In this document: positions 22,460-32,608 of the stretch, one piece after another
Layout: each line of letters opens with the position of its first letter
Numbering within the stretch: the stretch's first letter is position 1
The notes under the pieces: model-generated
What the model was told of the DNA's origin: nothing
The model's database searches: none
Seen by the model: the letters and a program-made list of their open reading frames with translations, nothing else
NCBI RefSeq assembly: GCF_902706285.1
Contig: NZ_CACSKD010000015.1
Location: 1 to 64,000 of the forward strand
Direction of reading: 5' to 3'
Source of the DNA: Rhizobium sp. 18055
GTDB lineage: Bacteria > Pseudomonadota > Alphaproteobacteria > Rhizobiales > Rhizobiaceae
DNA length: 64,000 nucleotides
Translations under genes and position numbers: made by a program

Positions 22460-23886
22460 TGAGCCAGATTGACTTCGACCGCCTCGACAACGAGAGCTCC
22501 GTGGCGAGCCGGCATGCCGGCAAGATGGGACGCCTTGCCTTGCCGCTGCTGCTCGTCGCGGGTGCAGGGGTTCTGGCATATGTGAACTGGCCGTCCAGTT
22601 CCACGGATCTGAAAATGACCGATGGCACGGCGGAAACATTCGAGACGAGCAAGGAAACGATATCCGATTTCCCTGAAAGCCGACCGAAAGAGGCGGCAGA
22701 TCCCAATCTTGTGAAGATTCCGCTGGTGGAGGAAAAGACGCCCGCCGCCGCGTCAGATGTCGATATGAAGGTCGATCCGGGCGTCGATCTCGAAAAACAG
22801 CGGGCATTGCTGGAAGCCCAGTTGCGCGCCGAAGAAGAACGGCGGCGGCAGGAAGAGGCGCGACGCTTGTCGGAAGAGGCGGCACGTCGGGCGCAGGAAG
22901 ACGCCAAGCGGCGCGAAGCGGAGGAAAAGGCACGTTGGGAGCGGTTGCGCTCCGAACAAATCATCATGGATGGCACGACAAGACAGTCTTTGTCGGATTC
23001 GTCGCAGGACGTGACCGTTGCCGATGACGGCCAACTGATTCAAGTCCCCGGCGCAGAATCAGACGCCAACAAGGCATTTCTTGCTCAATCCGAAAAGATG
23101 ACGGCAGGCATCGTCAAGGCGACCAAGTTCACCCGCACCGACGCCTTGGTGCCGCAAGGGACGCTCATCCGCGGCTTTCTTGAAACCGCCGTCAACACCG
23201 ATCTTCCCGGCATGGTCAGAGCGGTGGTTCGCGAGGATGTCCGCTCTCTCGATGGTCAGCGGATCCTTATTCCCAAGGGCTCGCGTCTGGTCGGCGAATA
23301 CAAGTCCGGCCTCGCGCGCGGTCAAAAACGCGTGTTCGTCGTGTGGTCGCGGGTCATCCGCTCCGATGGTCTTTCTGTCGAAATTGCTTCACCGGGAGCT
23401 GACCGGCTCGGCCGCGCCGGCATGGACGGTATCGTCGACACACATTTCTGGGAGCGCTTCGGCTCGGCCATCATGCTGTCGGTCATCGGCGGAGCCGCCG
23501 AATATGTGGCTTCGCTCGGTCAGGCCGATACGGCTACGAGCGCCCAGTCGGTTTCGACGACCGACCCGGTCACTGGCATCACCACAACGATAACCACCCA
23601 ACCAAGTCGAAGTGCGTCCGAAGCTCGCGCCATTGCGGCGGAACGCTCATCTTCGATCCTAAGGGACATCGCCAACGAAGCCTTCAAGGATAGCTCGAAG
23701 ATTCCACCGACGATCTATATCGCCCAAGGCGAACCGATGATCGTTTTCCTTCGACGCGATCTGGACTTCTCCGCTTTTTACGCCGACCCGGTTCGACAGG
23801 AAATGAAACGGCTGAAGAACGGCGGCCAGGTACGACGCGAGATCGACCCGACGCCATATTATCCCGAAGCACCGGTCCACAAATGA
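22459..23886 (+). CDS. virB10: VirB10 core-complex protein
   Basis: The 475-residue protein has a short cytoplasmic tail, a membrane helix (LALPLLLVAGAGVLAYV near residues 25-45), a charged coiled region (about residues 110-160, rich in E, R and A) and the TrbI/VirB10 beta domain (VPQGTLIRGFLETAVNTDLPG, ILIPKGSRLVGEY, RVFVVWSRVIRSDG). It spans the envelope and passes energy from the ATPases to the outer-membrane pore. Its ends overlap virB9 and virB11. Confidence 0.95.
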   Translation: MSQIDFDRLDNESSVASRHAGKMGRLALPLLLVAGAGVLAYVNWPSSSTDLKMTDGTAETFETSKETISDFPESRPKEAADPNLVKIPLVEEKTPAAASDVDMKVDPGVDLEKQRALLEAQLRAEEERRRQEEARRLSEEAARRAQEDAKRREAEEKARWERLRSEQIIMDGTTRQSLSDSSQDVTVADDGQLIQVPGAESDANKAFLAQSEKMTAGIVKATKFTRTDALVPQGTLIRGFLETAVNTDLPGMVRAVVREDVRSLDGQRILIPKGSRLVGEYKSGLARGQKRVFVVWSRVIRSDGLSVEIASPGADRLGRAGMDGIVDTHFWERFGSAIMLSVIGGAAEYVASLGQADTATSAQSVSTTDPVTGITTTITTQPSRSASEARAIAAERSSSILRDIANEAFKDSSKIPPTIYIAQGEPMIVFLRRDLDFSAFYADPVRQEMKRLKNGGQVRREIDPTPYYPEAPVHK

Positions 23887-24887
23887 GCAGTCGTCCATTT
23901 CCATTCCTGGAAAAGGCGCTGGAACGACTTCGACCGTTCCTGAACGACGGCAAAGTCTCCGAGATTTCCGTCAATAAGCCGGGGCACGTTTTCGTTGAAC
24001 GAATCGGTTCGGGAAGCATGGAGCGTGTCGACGACGAGCGCCTCACGGCGGAGTGGATCCGCAATCTCAGTGAGCGCGTTGCCGGCGCCAGCAATCAGGT
24101 CGTCAACGACGAGAAACCCATCCTGTCGGCCTCTCTTCCGTCTGGCGAACGGTTTCAATGCGTGCTTCCGCCCGCCGCCCCCGACGGCGGTTCAATCTCC
24201 ATCCGCAAACAGGTCATCCACGACGTCGACCTCGCGGCATACAAAGCGGAAGGGGCATTTTCCGAAACCCGATCGGGTCGCCGGCTAGCGCTGAACCCGG
24301 CCGAGGATGAACTGTCGGCAATGATAGGGGAGGGGCTCGACGTCCTTTCCTTTCTCAGGCACGCGGTACAATCGCGTATTTCCATCCTCGTCTCCGGGGG
24401 TACTTCGACAGGCAAGACCACATTTTTGAATGCCTTGCTCAAGGAGATACCGGAGCAGGAGCGCATCATCACGATTGAGGATACGCGCGAACTCAAGCCG
24501 ATGACGCACAATACCGTGGCGCTGCTTGCCTCCAAAGGAGATCAGGGCAGGGCCAAGGTCAGCGCGCAGGATCTGCTGGAGGCCTCGCTTCGTATGCGCC
24601 CGGACAGATTGCTTCTCGGCGAGCTTCGCGGCGCGGAAGCCTTCTCCTTTCTGCAGGCCATCAATACTGGTCACCCGGGATCGTTGACCACCGTTCACGC
24701 CAACTCGGCTCGTTCTGCCTACGAGCGGCTTGCGCTGATGGTGATGCAAAGCGGTGTGTCCTTGGGAAAGCATGAGATTATCGACTACCTCAAGGAGGTC
24801 ATCCCGATCGTCGTGCAGCTCGCCCGCGCGACAGATGGTCGGCGGGTGGTTTCCGAAATTGTGTTCACGAAGGGAGACGACCTATGA
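23883..24887 (+). CDS. virB11: VirB11 hexameric ATPase
   Basis: The 334-residue protein has Walker A GGTSTGKT (residues 172-179), Asp box (TIEDTREL), Walker B (LLLGELRGAEAF) and His box (GHPGSLTTVHANS), the full set for VirB11/PulE ATPases. It switches the T4SS between pilus building and substrate transfer. It overlaps virB10 and virD4 by four bases on each side. Confidence 0.95.
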   Translation: MSSRPFPFLEKALERLRPFLNDGKVSEISVNKPGHVFVERIGSGSMERVDDERLTAEWIRNLSERVAGASNQVVNDEKPILSASLPSGERFQCVLPPAAPDGGSISIRKQVIHDVDLAAYKAEGAFSETRSGRRLALNPAEDELSAMIGEGLDVLSFLRHAVQSRISILVSGGTSTGKTTFLNALLKEIPEQERIITIEDTRELKPMTHNTVALLASKGDQGRAKVSAQDLLEASLRMRPDRLLLGELRGAEAFSFLQAINTGHPGSLTTVHANSARSAYERLALMVMQSGVSLGKHEIIDYLKEVIPIVVQLARATDGRRVVSEIVFTKGDDL

Positions 24888-27064
24888 AGTCGGCGTTGAT
24901 GGTGTTCGGCATCGCGGTCGCGATCGCGATGGGCCTGCTGGTCGCGTCACTTGCCTATGCCGGAACTTATTATGCATTCAACGGATCATTTTTCATGTTC
25001 CAGGCGCTGCAGGGCGATCTTCTCGCTTCTTATAAGATGGCCAGGCTCGATGTGTCGGCAAAGCAGTGGCTCCGCCCAGGCATTGCCGCTGGTGCTGGTG
25101 TTATCTCCGCTTTTGGCGTTCTCCTCACGGCACTGACCGGCAAGAAGAGATCGACCGACGCCCGCTTTCTCAATCCGTTGGAGGCGAGAGCCCTGGGTCT
25201 GGCCAAGCCGGGCGGTGTCTTTGTCGGCCGGATCGGCGGCAGTCTGATGAAAGTCCCCGGAGGCTTTACCCAGCGGGGATCCGGCAAACGGAAATGGTTC
25301 AAGCCTCAGTTGTTGGGTGGAAAAAAGCTCTGGATCGATGGCGACGATGTCGGCGGATTCGTCATCGGCCCGCCGCGTTCGGGCAAGGGCGCGTCCCTCA
25401 TCGTGCCGAACTGCTTGCTTTGGCCGGATAGTATCGTCGTTCTCGACATGCGCGGTGAGACCTATGAGGCGACGGCTGGCCACAGATCTTCCTTTTCCCG
25501 GGTTCTGCGCTTTTCTCCGGCCGATGAGGCGGGCGACACAGAATGCTATAATCCGCTGGATTTTGTGGCGATCGATGCGGATCAGCGCGATATCGACATC
25601 AACTCTATCGCCACCGCCCTGCTACCGACTCCCAAGGGCGACAGCTACTGGATCGCCGACGCGCGAGCGCTGTTTGCAGGCGTGACATCCTGGGTCCTGG
25701 AAAATCCCGATATCGATGACGCCGACCGCAATCTCGGCACAGTTTTGAATGTCGTCGAAGGCGGAGACAAGCCGCTGCGGTCCTGGCTGACCGAGGTCGC
25801 CAATCCTGAAGTGCGGGCGGAATGGATAAGCTCCTTTACCTATACGACCATCGCGCGTTTCGCGGTCATGGCCGACAAGCAGTTTGACGGGATTTACGGC
25901 ACACTCGCCTCGGCCGTTAGGCCTTTCAAGAACAATCGGATCTTGCGGGCCACCAGCAAATCGACCTTCGATATCCGCGCCATGCGTCGCGAAAACCTGA
26001 GCCTATATCTGGATTTCCGGATCCAGCAGATCGCCTCCATCGGGCCGATCTTCAACGTGCTTATGGTGCAGTTCATGGACTACATGTCGCGTAACATGAT
26101 GAAGCGCGGCGAACGACGCGTGCTCGTCCTGCTGGACGAGTTTCAGAATCTTGGAAAACTCGAGAACGCCCTCACGGTCGCCACAGTGCTTGGTGGATAC
26201 GGCATTCCATGCTGGTTTTTTGTTCAATCATTGCGATCGATTGACAATGTCTATACCCGTGAGGGACGGCAGACATTGGTCAACAGCGCACGCGCTCAGA
26301 TATTCCTCGGCGCGCAGGATCCGGAGGATCAGCGTTACGTCTCGCAGTTGCTCGGCGACCGAAAGGAAATCACCGTCGACAAGGCGGTTTCGATCGGGGT
26401 CACCTTGTTTGATCGAAAAGGCGCAACCATGTCTCACCGGACGGCTATGCGGCCATTGATGCGGCCGGACGAACTCGGGTCGATGGACGAGACGCGATGC
26501 ATCATCAAACTGAGGAACCAGCAGCCCATTCTGGGGGTGCGAAACTTCTACTACGCCGATAAGACACTCGCCAAGCTCGCCTGGCGGCCGATGCAATCGC
26601 GTGTGCGTCCGTCCGCGGTCGCCATGGAGCAGGAGCGTGGTGGCGAGATCATCGAACTGATCAGCATGGACACAGCGCCGATCACGCGGAATGTGCGAAG
26701 CAATACTGTCGTGCCAGGTGCACGTTTCAGGTCGGCATTGCCGGTGACGCCACAAGTGGAAAATCACGCCGAAGCGGTGGAAAGCGCCGTTCCCGCCCGT
26801 CCGACCGCAGACGATGCAGCGGGACAAGAAGGCCCAACCATGCCTTCAAAGCCGAGAAAGAAGCGTTCGCCTCCACGGGCAAAAAAAGAGACAAAAACCA
26901 AGGTTCCGGATTTCAAGGCTGCGGTCCGTCGAACCGCTGATATGCGGGCGCAAGCAGAGGCCTCGTTATCAAAGATACGGGCTGTTTTTGAAGCTGAAGC
27001 TCGCAAGAGCGAGGTTGTCGAGGAAACCGGGCGTGAGGTGCTGGCAGCGTTCGCAGAGAGTTGA
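24884..27064 (+). CDS. virD4: VirD4 coupling protein
   Basis: The 726-residue protein has two N-terminal membrane helices (about residues 1-30 and 65-85), Walker A GPPRSGKG (162-169), Walker B VLVLLDEFQNLGKL near residue 410, and the TraG/VirD4 region after it. The coupling protein brings the relaxosome to the channel. The C-terminal 120 residues are an added basic, Pro/Lys/Ala-rich tail (KPRKKRSPPRAKKETKTK) that may bind DNA or substrates. Its presence in the same operon makes the T4SS a DNA-transfer machine rather than only an effector system. Confidence 0.95.
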   Translation: MKSALMVFGIAVAIAMGLLVASLAYAGTYYAFNGSFFMFQALQGDLLASYKMARLDVSAKQWLRPGIAAGAGVISAFGVLLTALTGKKRSTDARFLNPLEARALGLAKPGGVFVGRIGGSLMKVPGGFTQRGSGKRKWFKPQLLGGKKLWIDGDDVGGFVIGPPRSGKGASLIVPNCLLWPDSIVVLDMRGETYEATAGHRSSFSRVLRFSPADEAGDTECYNPLDFVAIDADQRDIDINSIATALLPTPKGDSYWIADARALFAGVTSWVLENPDIDDADRNLGTVLNVVEGGDKPLRSWLTEVANPEVRAEWISSFTYTTIARFAVMADKQFDGIYGTLASAVRPFKNNRILRATSKSTFDIRAMRRENLSLYLDFRIQQIASIGPIFNVLMVQFMDYMSRNMMKRGERRVLVLLDEFQNLGKLENALTVATVLGGYGIPCWFFVQSLRSIDNVYTREGRQTLVNSARAQIFLGAQDPEDQRYVSQLLGDRKEITVDKAVSIGVTLFDRKGATMSHRTAMRPLMRPDELGSMDETRCIIKLRNQQPILGVRNFYYADKTLAKLAWRPMQSRVRPSAVAMEQERGGEIIELISMDTAPITRNVRSNTVVPGARFRSALPVTPQVENHAEAVESAVPARPTADDAAGQEGPTMPSKPRKKRSPPRAKKETKTKVPDFKAAVRRTADMRAQAEASLSKIRAVFEAEARKSEVVEETGREVLAAFAES

Positions 27065-27199
27065 ACTCTGCCCATACGCTTGACCTTACAGGCGAGGCTG
27101 ATTCACATCCGAATCGAAAAATTCGAGGTAGCGAACACGATGAGCTCGGGCGGGCACGCCAGAATTCCTGACATGCCCGCTTCGCCAATATCGCTTTCG

Positions 27200-29071
27200 T
27201 TACGCGGCTCTTACGATTGCGGGCGCATTGCGCCGGTCAGCGGCCGTGCGGCTCGCCGCGACGGAACCGGGCTCCCTCCTGGCGGCGCGCCTGTTCAGCT
27301 GAAAACGCCTGACGAGATCAGCGAGTGTGGCTGCGCCCGCAGCCAGCGCATTGCTGATGGCTGTCGTATGATTGACCATCGAGGCATTGTGTTGCGTCAT
27401 CTGATCGAGATCGTTCACAGCCGATGTGATTTCCTGCAGGCCCGACGACTGCTCTGTTGATGCCGTAGCGATCGCGTCGACGTTCTCGTCGATGGATCTC
27501 ACAAAGCTCTGGATTTCATTGAGGGCTCGGCCTGTCTCTCCGACAAGCCTGACACCTTCGCTGACTTCCGTGCCGGAATGGGTGATGAGCTGCTTAATCT
27601 CGCGTGCCGCCGTCGCCGAGCGCTGCGCAAGTTCGCGGACTTCCATTGCCACCACAGCAAAACCCTTTCCGGCATCTCCTGCACGGGCTGCCTCGACGCC
27701 GGCGTTGAGAGCAAGAAGGTTCGTCTGGAAGGCAATCTGGTCGATGACGCCGATGATCTGATTGATCTGGCTTGAAGCATTCTCGATCCGCTGCATCGCC
27801 GATATGGTTTCACCGACGATCCCGGCCGAAGCGCTGGCGGACGCGCGGGCGCTTTGAACGAGACGGCGCGTTTCATGCGTCCGCTCGCTGGACGACTGGA
27901 CCGTTGCGGCGATTTGAACGAGAGCTGCGGATGTCTGTTCGAGGGCAGCTGCCTGCTGCTCGGTGCGCTGGGCCAAATTGTTCGAGGTCTGTTTCATTTC
28001 CTGGCTCTTCTCGTCCAGGCGTTGAGTTTCTTCCAAGACGAGTGAAAGCGTTTCTTGAAAAGTCGCGATCGAGCGGTTAAAATCCTGTCTCAAATCGTCG
28101 AGCCGTCCGTCGAATGGCTCGTCCAGCGTCATCCTGATATTGCATTGCGAAAGGCGTTCAAGCCCTGCGCCGAGGCCCTCGATTGCTCTTTGAAGGCTTC
28201 TGGCGTCAGTTTCAGCAAGCAGCTGGCGTTCGCGCGACTGGGCATCGTTGAGATCCCGTGCCTCGCCGATATCCAGCTGTAGCTGGCGGTTTTCCTTCGC
28301 CGAACTCTGGAAAACGAGCAGAGCCTTGGCCATCGCGCCAATTTCGTCCGACCGATCGCCATAGGGAATGTGTGATGAGAGATTTCCGCCTGCCATTTCC
28401 GTCATCAGATTGGTCATGCGAACCACGGGTGAAATTGCGCGGCGCTTCAACATAAAAAGGCCAGCCAGGAACAGAAGGCATGACGCCAGGCTCCCACCCA
28501 GAGCGAATATCTTGCCGGACGAGATCTCCGACGACGCGGCACTTTCGCGTTCTCCCATGTAGATAGTCACAGAAGACACCAATTCGACAACGGCCTCACG
28601 ATGAATATGAAAGTCGCTATTCAATGACGCCATCGCCAGTTCCATCGCTGCACGATCCTTCACGCGCGCCGCTGGAAGAAATTTCAGGTCGAAGTCCTCC
28701 CAGTAGGCATCTGCTTTGCCAAGCACGTCCTCTTCCAGCTTCCTGCGGATCTCGTTGGGGATGACGCGTGTTTTCCAGTAATTGCGCCGCTCGGCATAGG
28801 CGGTGCGAAGAACACTGATCTGGCTCAAATTGTCGTCGATCAATGCTGGCGCCAGCGTCGCCTCATTGGCGAGCATATAGCTTTCGACCAGGAAAAGCGG
28901 AGGCGGGAGAACATCCGCAACGATATCTTTCCCATCGACGATTTCAGTATAGAGAGGACCGTTCACAGCAACTTTGTCGAGAATAAAGGTCTGAAAGCCC
29001 ACCGACGCCAAGAGACCCATGGTAACGATAGCGCCAAATACGATCATAAGTTGGGAGATCTTCAATCTCAT
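27200..29071 (-). CDS. Methyl-accepting chemotaxis protein
   Basis: The 623-residue receptor has a first membrane helix (LMIVFGAIVTMGLLASVGFQTFIL), a periplasmic ligand domain of about 150 residues, a second helix (FALGGSLASCLLFLAGLFML), a HAMP linker and a signalling domain with the conserved hairpin tip (NAGVEAARAGDAGKGFAVVA). No C-terminal methyltransferase-docking pentapeptide is seen. The ATG at 29071 with GAGGATC upstream was chosen over one at 29197. The ligand is unknown. Confidence 0.92.
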   Translation of the reverse strand: MRLKISQLMIVFGAIVTMGLLASVGFQTFILDKVAVNGPLYTEIVDGKDIVADVLPPPLFLVESYMLANEATLAPALIDDNLSQISVLRTAYAERRNYWKTRVIPNEIRRKLEEDVLGKADAYWEDFDLKFLPAARVKDRAAMELAMASLNSDFHIHREAVVELVSSVTIYMGERESAASSEISSGKIFALGGSLASCLLFLAGLFMLKRRAISPVVRMTNLMTEMAGGNLSSHIPYGDRSDEIGAMAKALLVFQSSAKENRQLQLDIGEARDLNDAQSRERQLLAETDARSLQRAIEGLGAGLERLSQCNIRMTLDEPFDGRLDDLRQDFNRSIATFQETLSLVLEETQRLDEKSQEMKQTSNNLAQRTEQQAAALEQTSAALVQIAATVQSSSERTHETRRLVQSARASASASAGIVGETISAMQRIENASSQINQIIGVIDQIAFQTNLLALNAGVEAARAGDAGKGFAVVAMEVRELAQRSATAAREIKQLITHSGTEVSEGVRLVGETGRALNEIQSFVRSIDENVDAIATASTEQSSGLQEITSAVNDLDQMTQHNASMVNHTTAISNALAAGAATLADLVRRFQLNRRAARREPGSVAASRTAADRRNAPAIVRAA

Positions 29072-29273
29072 GTGATCCTCGATATGCTTACACGAACAAA
29101 TTGGTAAACACACGTTAGGTTCTTTGTATGAAAAATGGGTAAAACGTGTTTGAAATCTGAGAACATCGGCAGAGAAAAATCGCTCGGAATCGATCAATGC
29201 CGTGAATCCCAGGGTGTTCTTCGATTCATAATTGTCGTTGGACGATTAGTCGATTTTGCCCGAATCTTCGGAC

Positions 29274-29615
29274 ATGGGCACCCACAGCTATCATATCCAT
29301 GTCGAACGCGTTGATCCGGAAAGAAGGATCGCCCGCTATTACGAGCTGGCGATAGAGCCATCGATACATGGAATGTCCCTGCTGGTGAGAAGATGGGGTG
29401 GGATCGGGACGATCGGACATGTCCGCGTTCATCATTTCGACACCGAAAAGCAGGCCTTGCGACTGTTCCTTGAGCTACTCAAAGAAAAACGTGGCCGCGG
29501 ATATAAGCCCCGGCACGTGAACCCGCTCAGTTCCAGGGAACCATGGACTTTGAGAAGTCGATCGCTTGATGCGGCCGGGAACGGCCAACCTGTGCATGCG
29601 AATGCCGACGGCTGA
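29274..29615 (+). CDS. WGR-domain protein
   Basis: The 113-residue protein consists mainly of a WGR domain (YYELAIEPSIHGMSLLVRRWGGIGTIGHVRVHHFDTEKQALRLFLELLKEKRGRGYK). WGR domains bind nucleic acids and occur in PARPs and as stand-alone bacterial proteins, often on rhizobial plasmids. The ATG at 29274 is preferred to a TTG six codons upstream. The C-terminal 30 residues are polar and not conserved-looking. Confidence 0.8.
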   Translation: MGTHSYHIHVERVDPERRIARYYELAIEPSIHGMSLLVRRWGGIGTIGHVRVHHFDTEKQALRLFLELLKEKRGRGYKPRHVNPLSSREPWTLRSRSLDAAGNGQPVHANADG

Positions 29616-29748
29616 TCGACGACAAGCTTAAACGACATTCTCGGCACGAACTGGCTCAGTCCGAGGCGAAAATTGCGCCGCTCCTAATATAATCACATTC
29701 TAATGCTCATCTGAGGGGATCACCGAGGCTTACCCAACGACCGGAAAA

Positions 29749-30081
29749 ATGCGAATCAGATTGAAACTTCAAGATAATCCGCAGCACCTGGCTTTGGCGG
29801 CAGATCTCGTCAGGTGTTTGGCAAATCCCTATCGCTTGCGGATTGTCGAGAAGATCTGGAGGAAAGAGGCTTCAGTCGGTGAGCTTTCCAGATTCCTATC
29901 GCTTAGCCAGTCCGCGCTCTCCCAGCATCTGGCGATCCTGCGGGCGTCGAATATCGTCAGCACCCGTCGCCATATGCAGACGATTTACTACACTCTTTCA
30001 TCGCCGGCAGCCGTTGAAGTGCTGGAGGCGCTGCAAGATATTTTCAGCGAAGAGCGAGCCGCCGAGCGCACGGATTTTTGA
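29749..30081 (+). CDS. ArsR-family transcriptional regulator
   Basis: The 110-residue protein is a winged helix of the ArsR/SmtB type (LVRCLANPYRLRIVEKIWRKEASVGELSRFLSLSQSALSQHLAILRASNIVSTRRHMQTIYYTLSS). The metal-binding Cys motif of ArsR is absent, so it may sense redox state, sulfide or another signal, as BigR/SqrR types do. It precedes a GGDEF-EAL gene, and an FNR-type box overlaps its stop codon. Confidence 0.85.
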   Translation: MRIRLKLQDNPQHLALAADLVRCLANPYRLRIVEKIWRKEASVGELSRFLSLSQSALSQHLAILRASNIVSTRRHMQTIYYTLSSPAAVEVLEALQDIFSEERAAERTDF

Positions 30082-30091
30082 TCCCGGTCAA
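30078..30091. promoter_or_regulatory. FNR/FixK-type box before the GGDEF-EAL gene
   Basis: TTGATCCCGGTCAA matches TTGAY-N4-RTCAA exactly. A perfect TATAAT follows at 30106-30111, which puts the box at about -34 from the implied start, closer than the usual -41.5. Activation from this spacing is uncertain; repression is possible. Confidence 0.5.
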
Positions 30092-30239
30092 TTCGGAACA
30101 CCGAGTATAATGTCATCGGTCGGTAAGGTTTCCTTTAATTAAGCCGTCCAATATATAGGAAGGAACCTCATCGCAGAATGAGCCTGCGAAATCGGCCGAA
30201 TGACACGGCAAGAAACATTTGTCGGAGTGTCCAGAGCCA

Positions 30240-32147
30240 ATGATAGCAGCTTTCCGTTTCCTCCGGGAATTCTTCTCTGTCCCACGTGGGCAACCTGAGC
30301 TCAGGCAGGCACAGTACCGCGCATTTTCCAAGCAGATCCCGCTGATGTATTTCATCCTTCTGACGAATACCTGGATTCTGTGTGGCAGTGTTTATTCCTC
30401 TGCACCGATCGAGCTCAGTATCTATTTTCCAATGGTGCTGACTGCGGTCTGCGTATTCCGGATTGCGAGCTGGTGGCGTTCGCGAGGGAAATCGACCACG
30501 GACGATCATGTCGCCCGGGCATTGAACAGGACCAACAGGCTGGCCGCTGTGATTGCGATCGCCTTCACAACTTGGTCGATATCGCTATTTCCCTATGGCG
30601 GACCATTGCAACAGGCACATGTCGCTTTCTATATGGCCATAACGGTCGTCGGTTGCATATTTTGTCTGATGCACCTTCGGTCGGCAGCGTTCATTGTCGC
30701 CCTGATTGTTAACATTGGCTTCATCGCTTTTTTTGCCACGTCCGGGGAACCGGTTTTTATCGCGACGGCAGCAAACATCGCTTTGGTCTCGGTCACCATG
30801 CTGATCATGCTGCTGATCTATTATCGCGACTTTACGGATATGGTTCGGGCGCGGATCGAAAACCATCGCTTGGCAAATCTCGACCCGTTAACGAACCTGC
30901 CGAACCGACGCCGGTTCTTTTCCGAACTCGTGGAAGCATTCGCGACCGCGACGACGAACGGCGATGGACTCGCCGTGGCCGTTGTGGACCTCGACGGCTT
31001 CAAGCCCGTCAACGACACATATGGACATGTCGTTGGCGATGAGCTCCTGATCGCCGTCGGCGACAGGCTTGGCGCGCTGTGCAAGTCGATCTTCGTTGCC
31101 CGGCTTGGCGGTGATGAATTTGCCCTGATCCTGCGGGGGCGCGAACAGCACGAGCTCCTTGGATTCGGTAATCTCGTATGCGCGCGCCTGCGTGAGTCCT
31201 TTGCTCTCCCAAATGGTCATATGGTTCAGATCGCAGGGTCAATGGGGATCGCGACATTTCCCGAACACGACGGCGATGCGATGAAACTCTACGAGAAGGC
31301 TGACTACGCCCTCTATCACAGCAAACGAAACCGACGTGGGCAGGCCGTCGTCTTCACAAGCCGGCATGAGGAAGAACTGCGTCGGGACGCCGATATTCAA
31401 CAGGCGTTGACGCGGGCTGATCTTGAGCACGAGCTGCAGGTCGTCTTTCAACCGATTTTCAGTCTTCGAAGCCGGCAGATTGTTGCCTATGAGGCTCTTG
31501 CACGGTGGCACAGCGCGGAGTTTGGTATAGTCTCACCTGCGCAGTTCATTCCGGTGGCAGAACGCTGCGACCTCGTCCAGCAAATGACGCCCATATTGCT
31601 GCAAAAGGCCCTGGCGAATGCGGCCATATGGGACGACGACATTCGGATTTCATTCAATCTTTCCGCCAAGGACCTGACCTCTTCGGAAGGTGTTTTGCGC
31701 CTCATCGCGACCATTAACGACAGCGGCGTTTCTCCTGCCCGGATTGACTTGGAGATTACCGAGACATCCATTTTGCAGGACATCGAGCGGGTTCATCTCT
31801 ATGCTCGCATGCTGAGGGACCTGGGCTGCGGTATTTCGCTCGACGATTTTGGAACCGGTTTCTCCAGCCTCAGCCAGCTTCATTCATTGCCGCTGACCAA
31901 AATCAAGATCGACCGGAGTTTCGTCAGCGATCTGCATCGCAAACCGGCGAGCTACAAGATTGTCAAATCGATGCTCGCGCTGGCACGCGATATGGGTCTC
32001 GGCTGCATTGTGGAGGGCGTTGAAAGCGCCGAAGAGACCGCCGCCCTGACGGAAATGGGCTGCGACCACGTGCAAGGCTATTATTTTGGGCGGCCAGCTG
32101 CAAAAATCGAGGCTCCCGGCCAGATAGCACGCAGGGCAGCGTCCTGA
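30240..32147 (+). CDS. Membrane GGDEF-EAL protein (c-di-GMP turnover)
   Basis: The 635-residue protein has five to six N-terminal membrane helices, a GGDEF domain with intact RLGGDEF, and an EAL domain with AYEALARW, DDFGTGFSSLSQL and KIDRSFV motifs. Both catalytic signatures look intact, so it may make and break c-di-GMP. No RxxD inhibitory site is seen before GGDEF. I chose the ATG at 30240 over a TTG seven codons upstream. An FNR-type box lies 149 bases before the start. Confidence 0.9.
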   Translation: MIAAFRFLREFFSVPRGQPELRQAQYRAFSKQIPLMYFILLTNTWILCGSVYSSAPIELSIYFPMVLTAVCVFRIASWWRSRGKSTTDDHVARALNRTNRLAAVIAIAFTTWSISLFPYGGPLQQAHVAFYMAITVVGCIFCLMHLRSAAFIVALIVNIGFIAFFATSGEPVFIATAANIALVSVTMLIMLLIYYRDFTDMVRARIENHRLANLDPLTNLPNRRRFFSELVEAFATATTNGDGLAVAVVDLDGFKPVNDTYGHVVGDELLIAVGDRLGALCKSIFVARLGGDEFALILRGREQHELLGFGNLVCARLRESFALPNGHMVQIAGSMGIATFPEHDGDAMKLYEKADYALYHSKRNRRGQAVVFTSRHEEELRRDADIQQALTRADLEHELQVVFQPIFSLRSRQIVAYEALARWHSAEFGIVSPAQFIPVAERCDLVQQMTPILLQKALANAAIWDDDIRISFNLSAKDLTSSEGVLRLIATINDSGVSPARIDLEITETSILQDIERVHLYARMLRDLGCGISLDDFGTGFSSLSQLHSLPLTKIKIDRSFVSDLHRKPASYKIVKSMLALARDMGLGCIVEGVESAEETAALTEMGCDHVQGYYFGRPAAKIEAPGQIARRAAS

Positions 32148-32204
32148 GCGCGCATTCGCACCGACAAAACGGATCCGTCATGCCTTGACGAGCCGTCTCC
32201 GCGG

Positions 32205-32564
32205 TTATCGCTTTTGAGCGACTGCCCCCACCTCTTGGCGGGGGCATTTGTGTGCTCGGTCCCGGTTCGGCCGGGACCAGATAAGCGACCGGCCATCCTC
32301 GTTTTCGACTTCGATCAGGGTAGCGTAGATCGCAGCGGCGAAGCTCGGATCGTCCAGCTTGACCGAGAGATAGTCGCGGCCTTCGTTCGAGGTCTTCTTC
32401 CAGGCGGCACCAAACTCGACATTGCCGGCAAGGATGCGGAAGTCGGGGCCTTTGTCGGAGACGCGCTCGACGGAGCGTATGCTGGCCTTGACGTTGAGGT
32501 TGAGGGTCTTGATGGTGCCGGTGAAGCCGTTGCGCGAAGCGGTGAAAGAGCCGATTGTTGCCAT
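32205..32564 (-). CDS. DUF736 protein, copy 1
   Basis: The 119-residue protein is a DUF736 member: MATIGSFTASRNGFTGTIKTL, then GPDFRILAGNVEFGAAWKKTS, DYLSVKLDDPSFAAAIYATL and SLIWSRPNRD. The family is common on rhizobial plasmids and its biochemical role is unknown. This copy is more diverged than copies 3 and 4 and has a longer C-terminus. AAGGAAC precedes the ATG. A GC hairpin (32590-32608) lies 25 bases upstream of the start, as with other copies. The region 32609-33215 holds no gene but shares short blocks with the upstream region of copy 3. Confidence 0.88.
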   Translation of the reverse strand: MATIGSFTASRNGFTGTIKTLNLNVKASIRSVERVSDKGPDFRILAGNVEFGAAWKKTSNEGRDYLSVKLDDPSFAAAIYATLIEVENEDGRSLIWSRPNRDRAHKCPRQEVGAVAQKR

Positions 32565-32589
32565 TGTTGTGTTCCTTATCTGTGTTTCG

Positions 32590-32608
32590 GGCCGCGCCCA
32601 TCGCGGTC
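32590..32608 (-). promoter_or_regulatory. Leader hairpin of DUF736 copy 1
   Basis: GGCCGCG and CGCGGTC (six of seven pairs) enclose a CCCAT loop. It is one of seven similar hairpins found shortly before start codons on the minus strand. Confidence 0.5.
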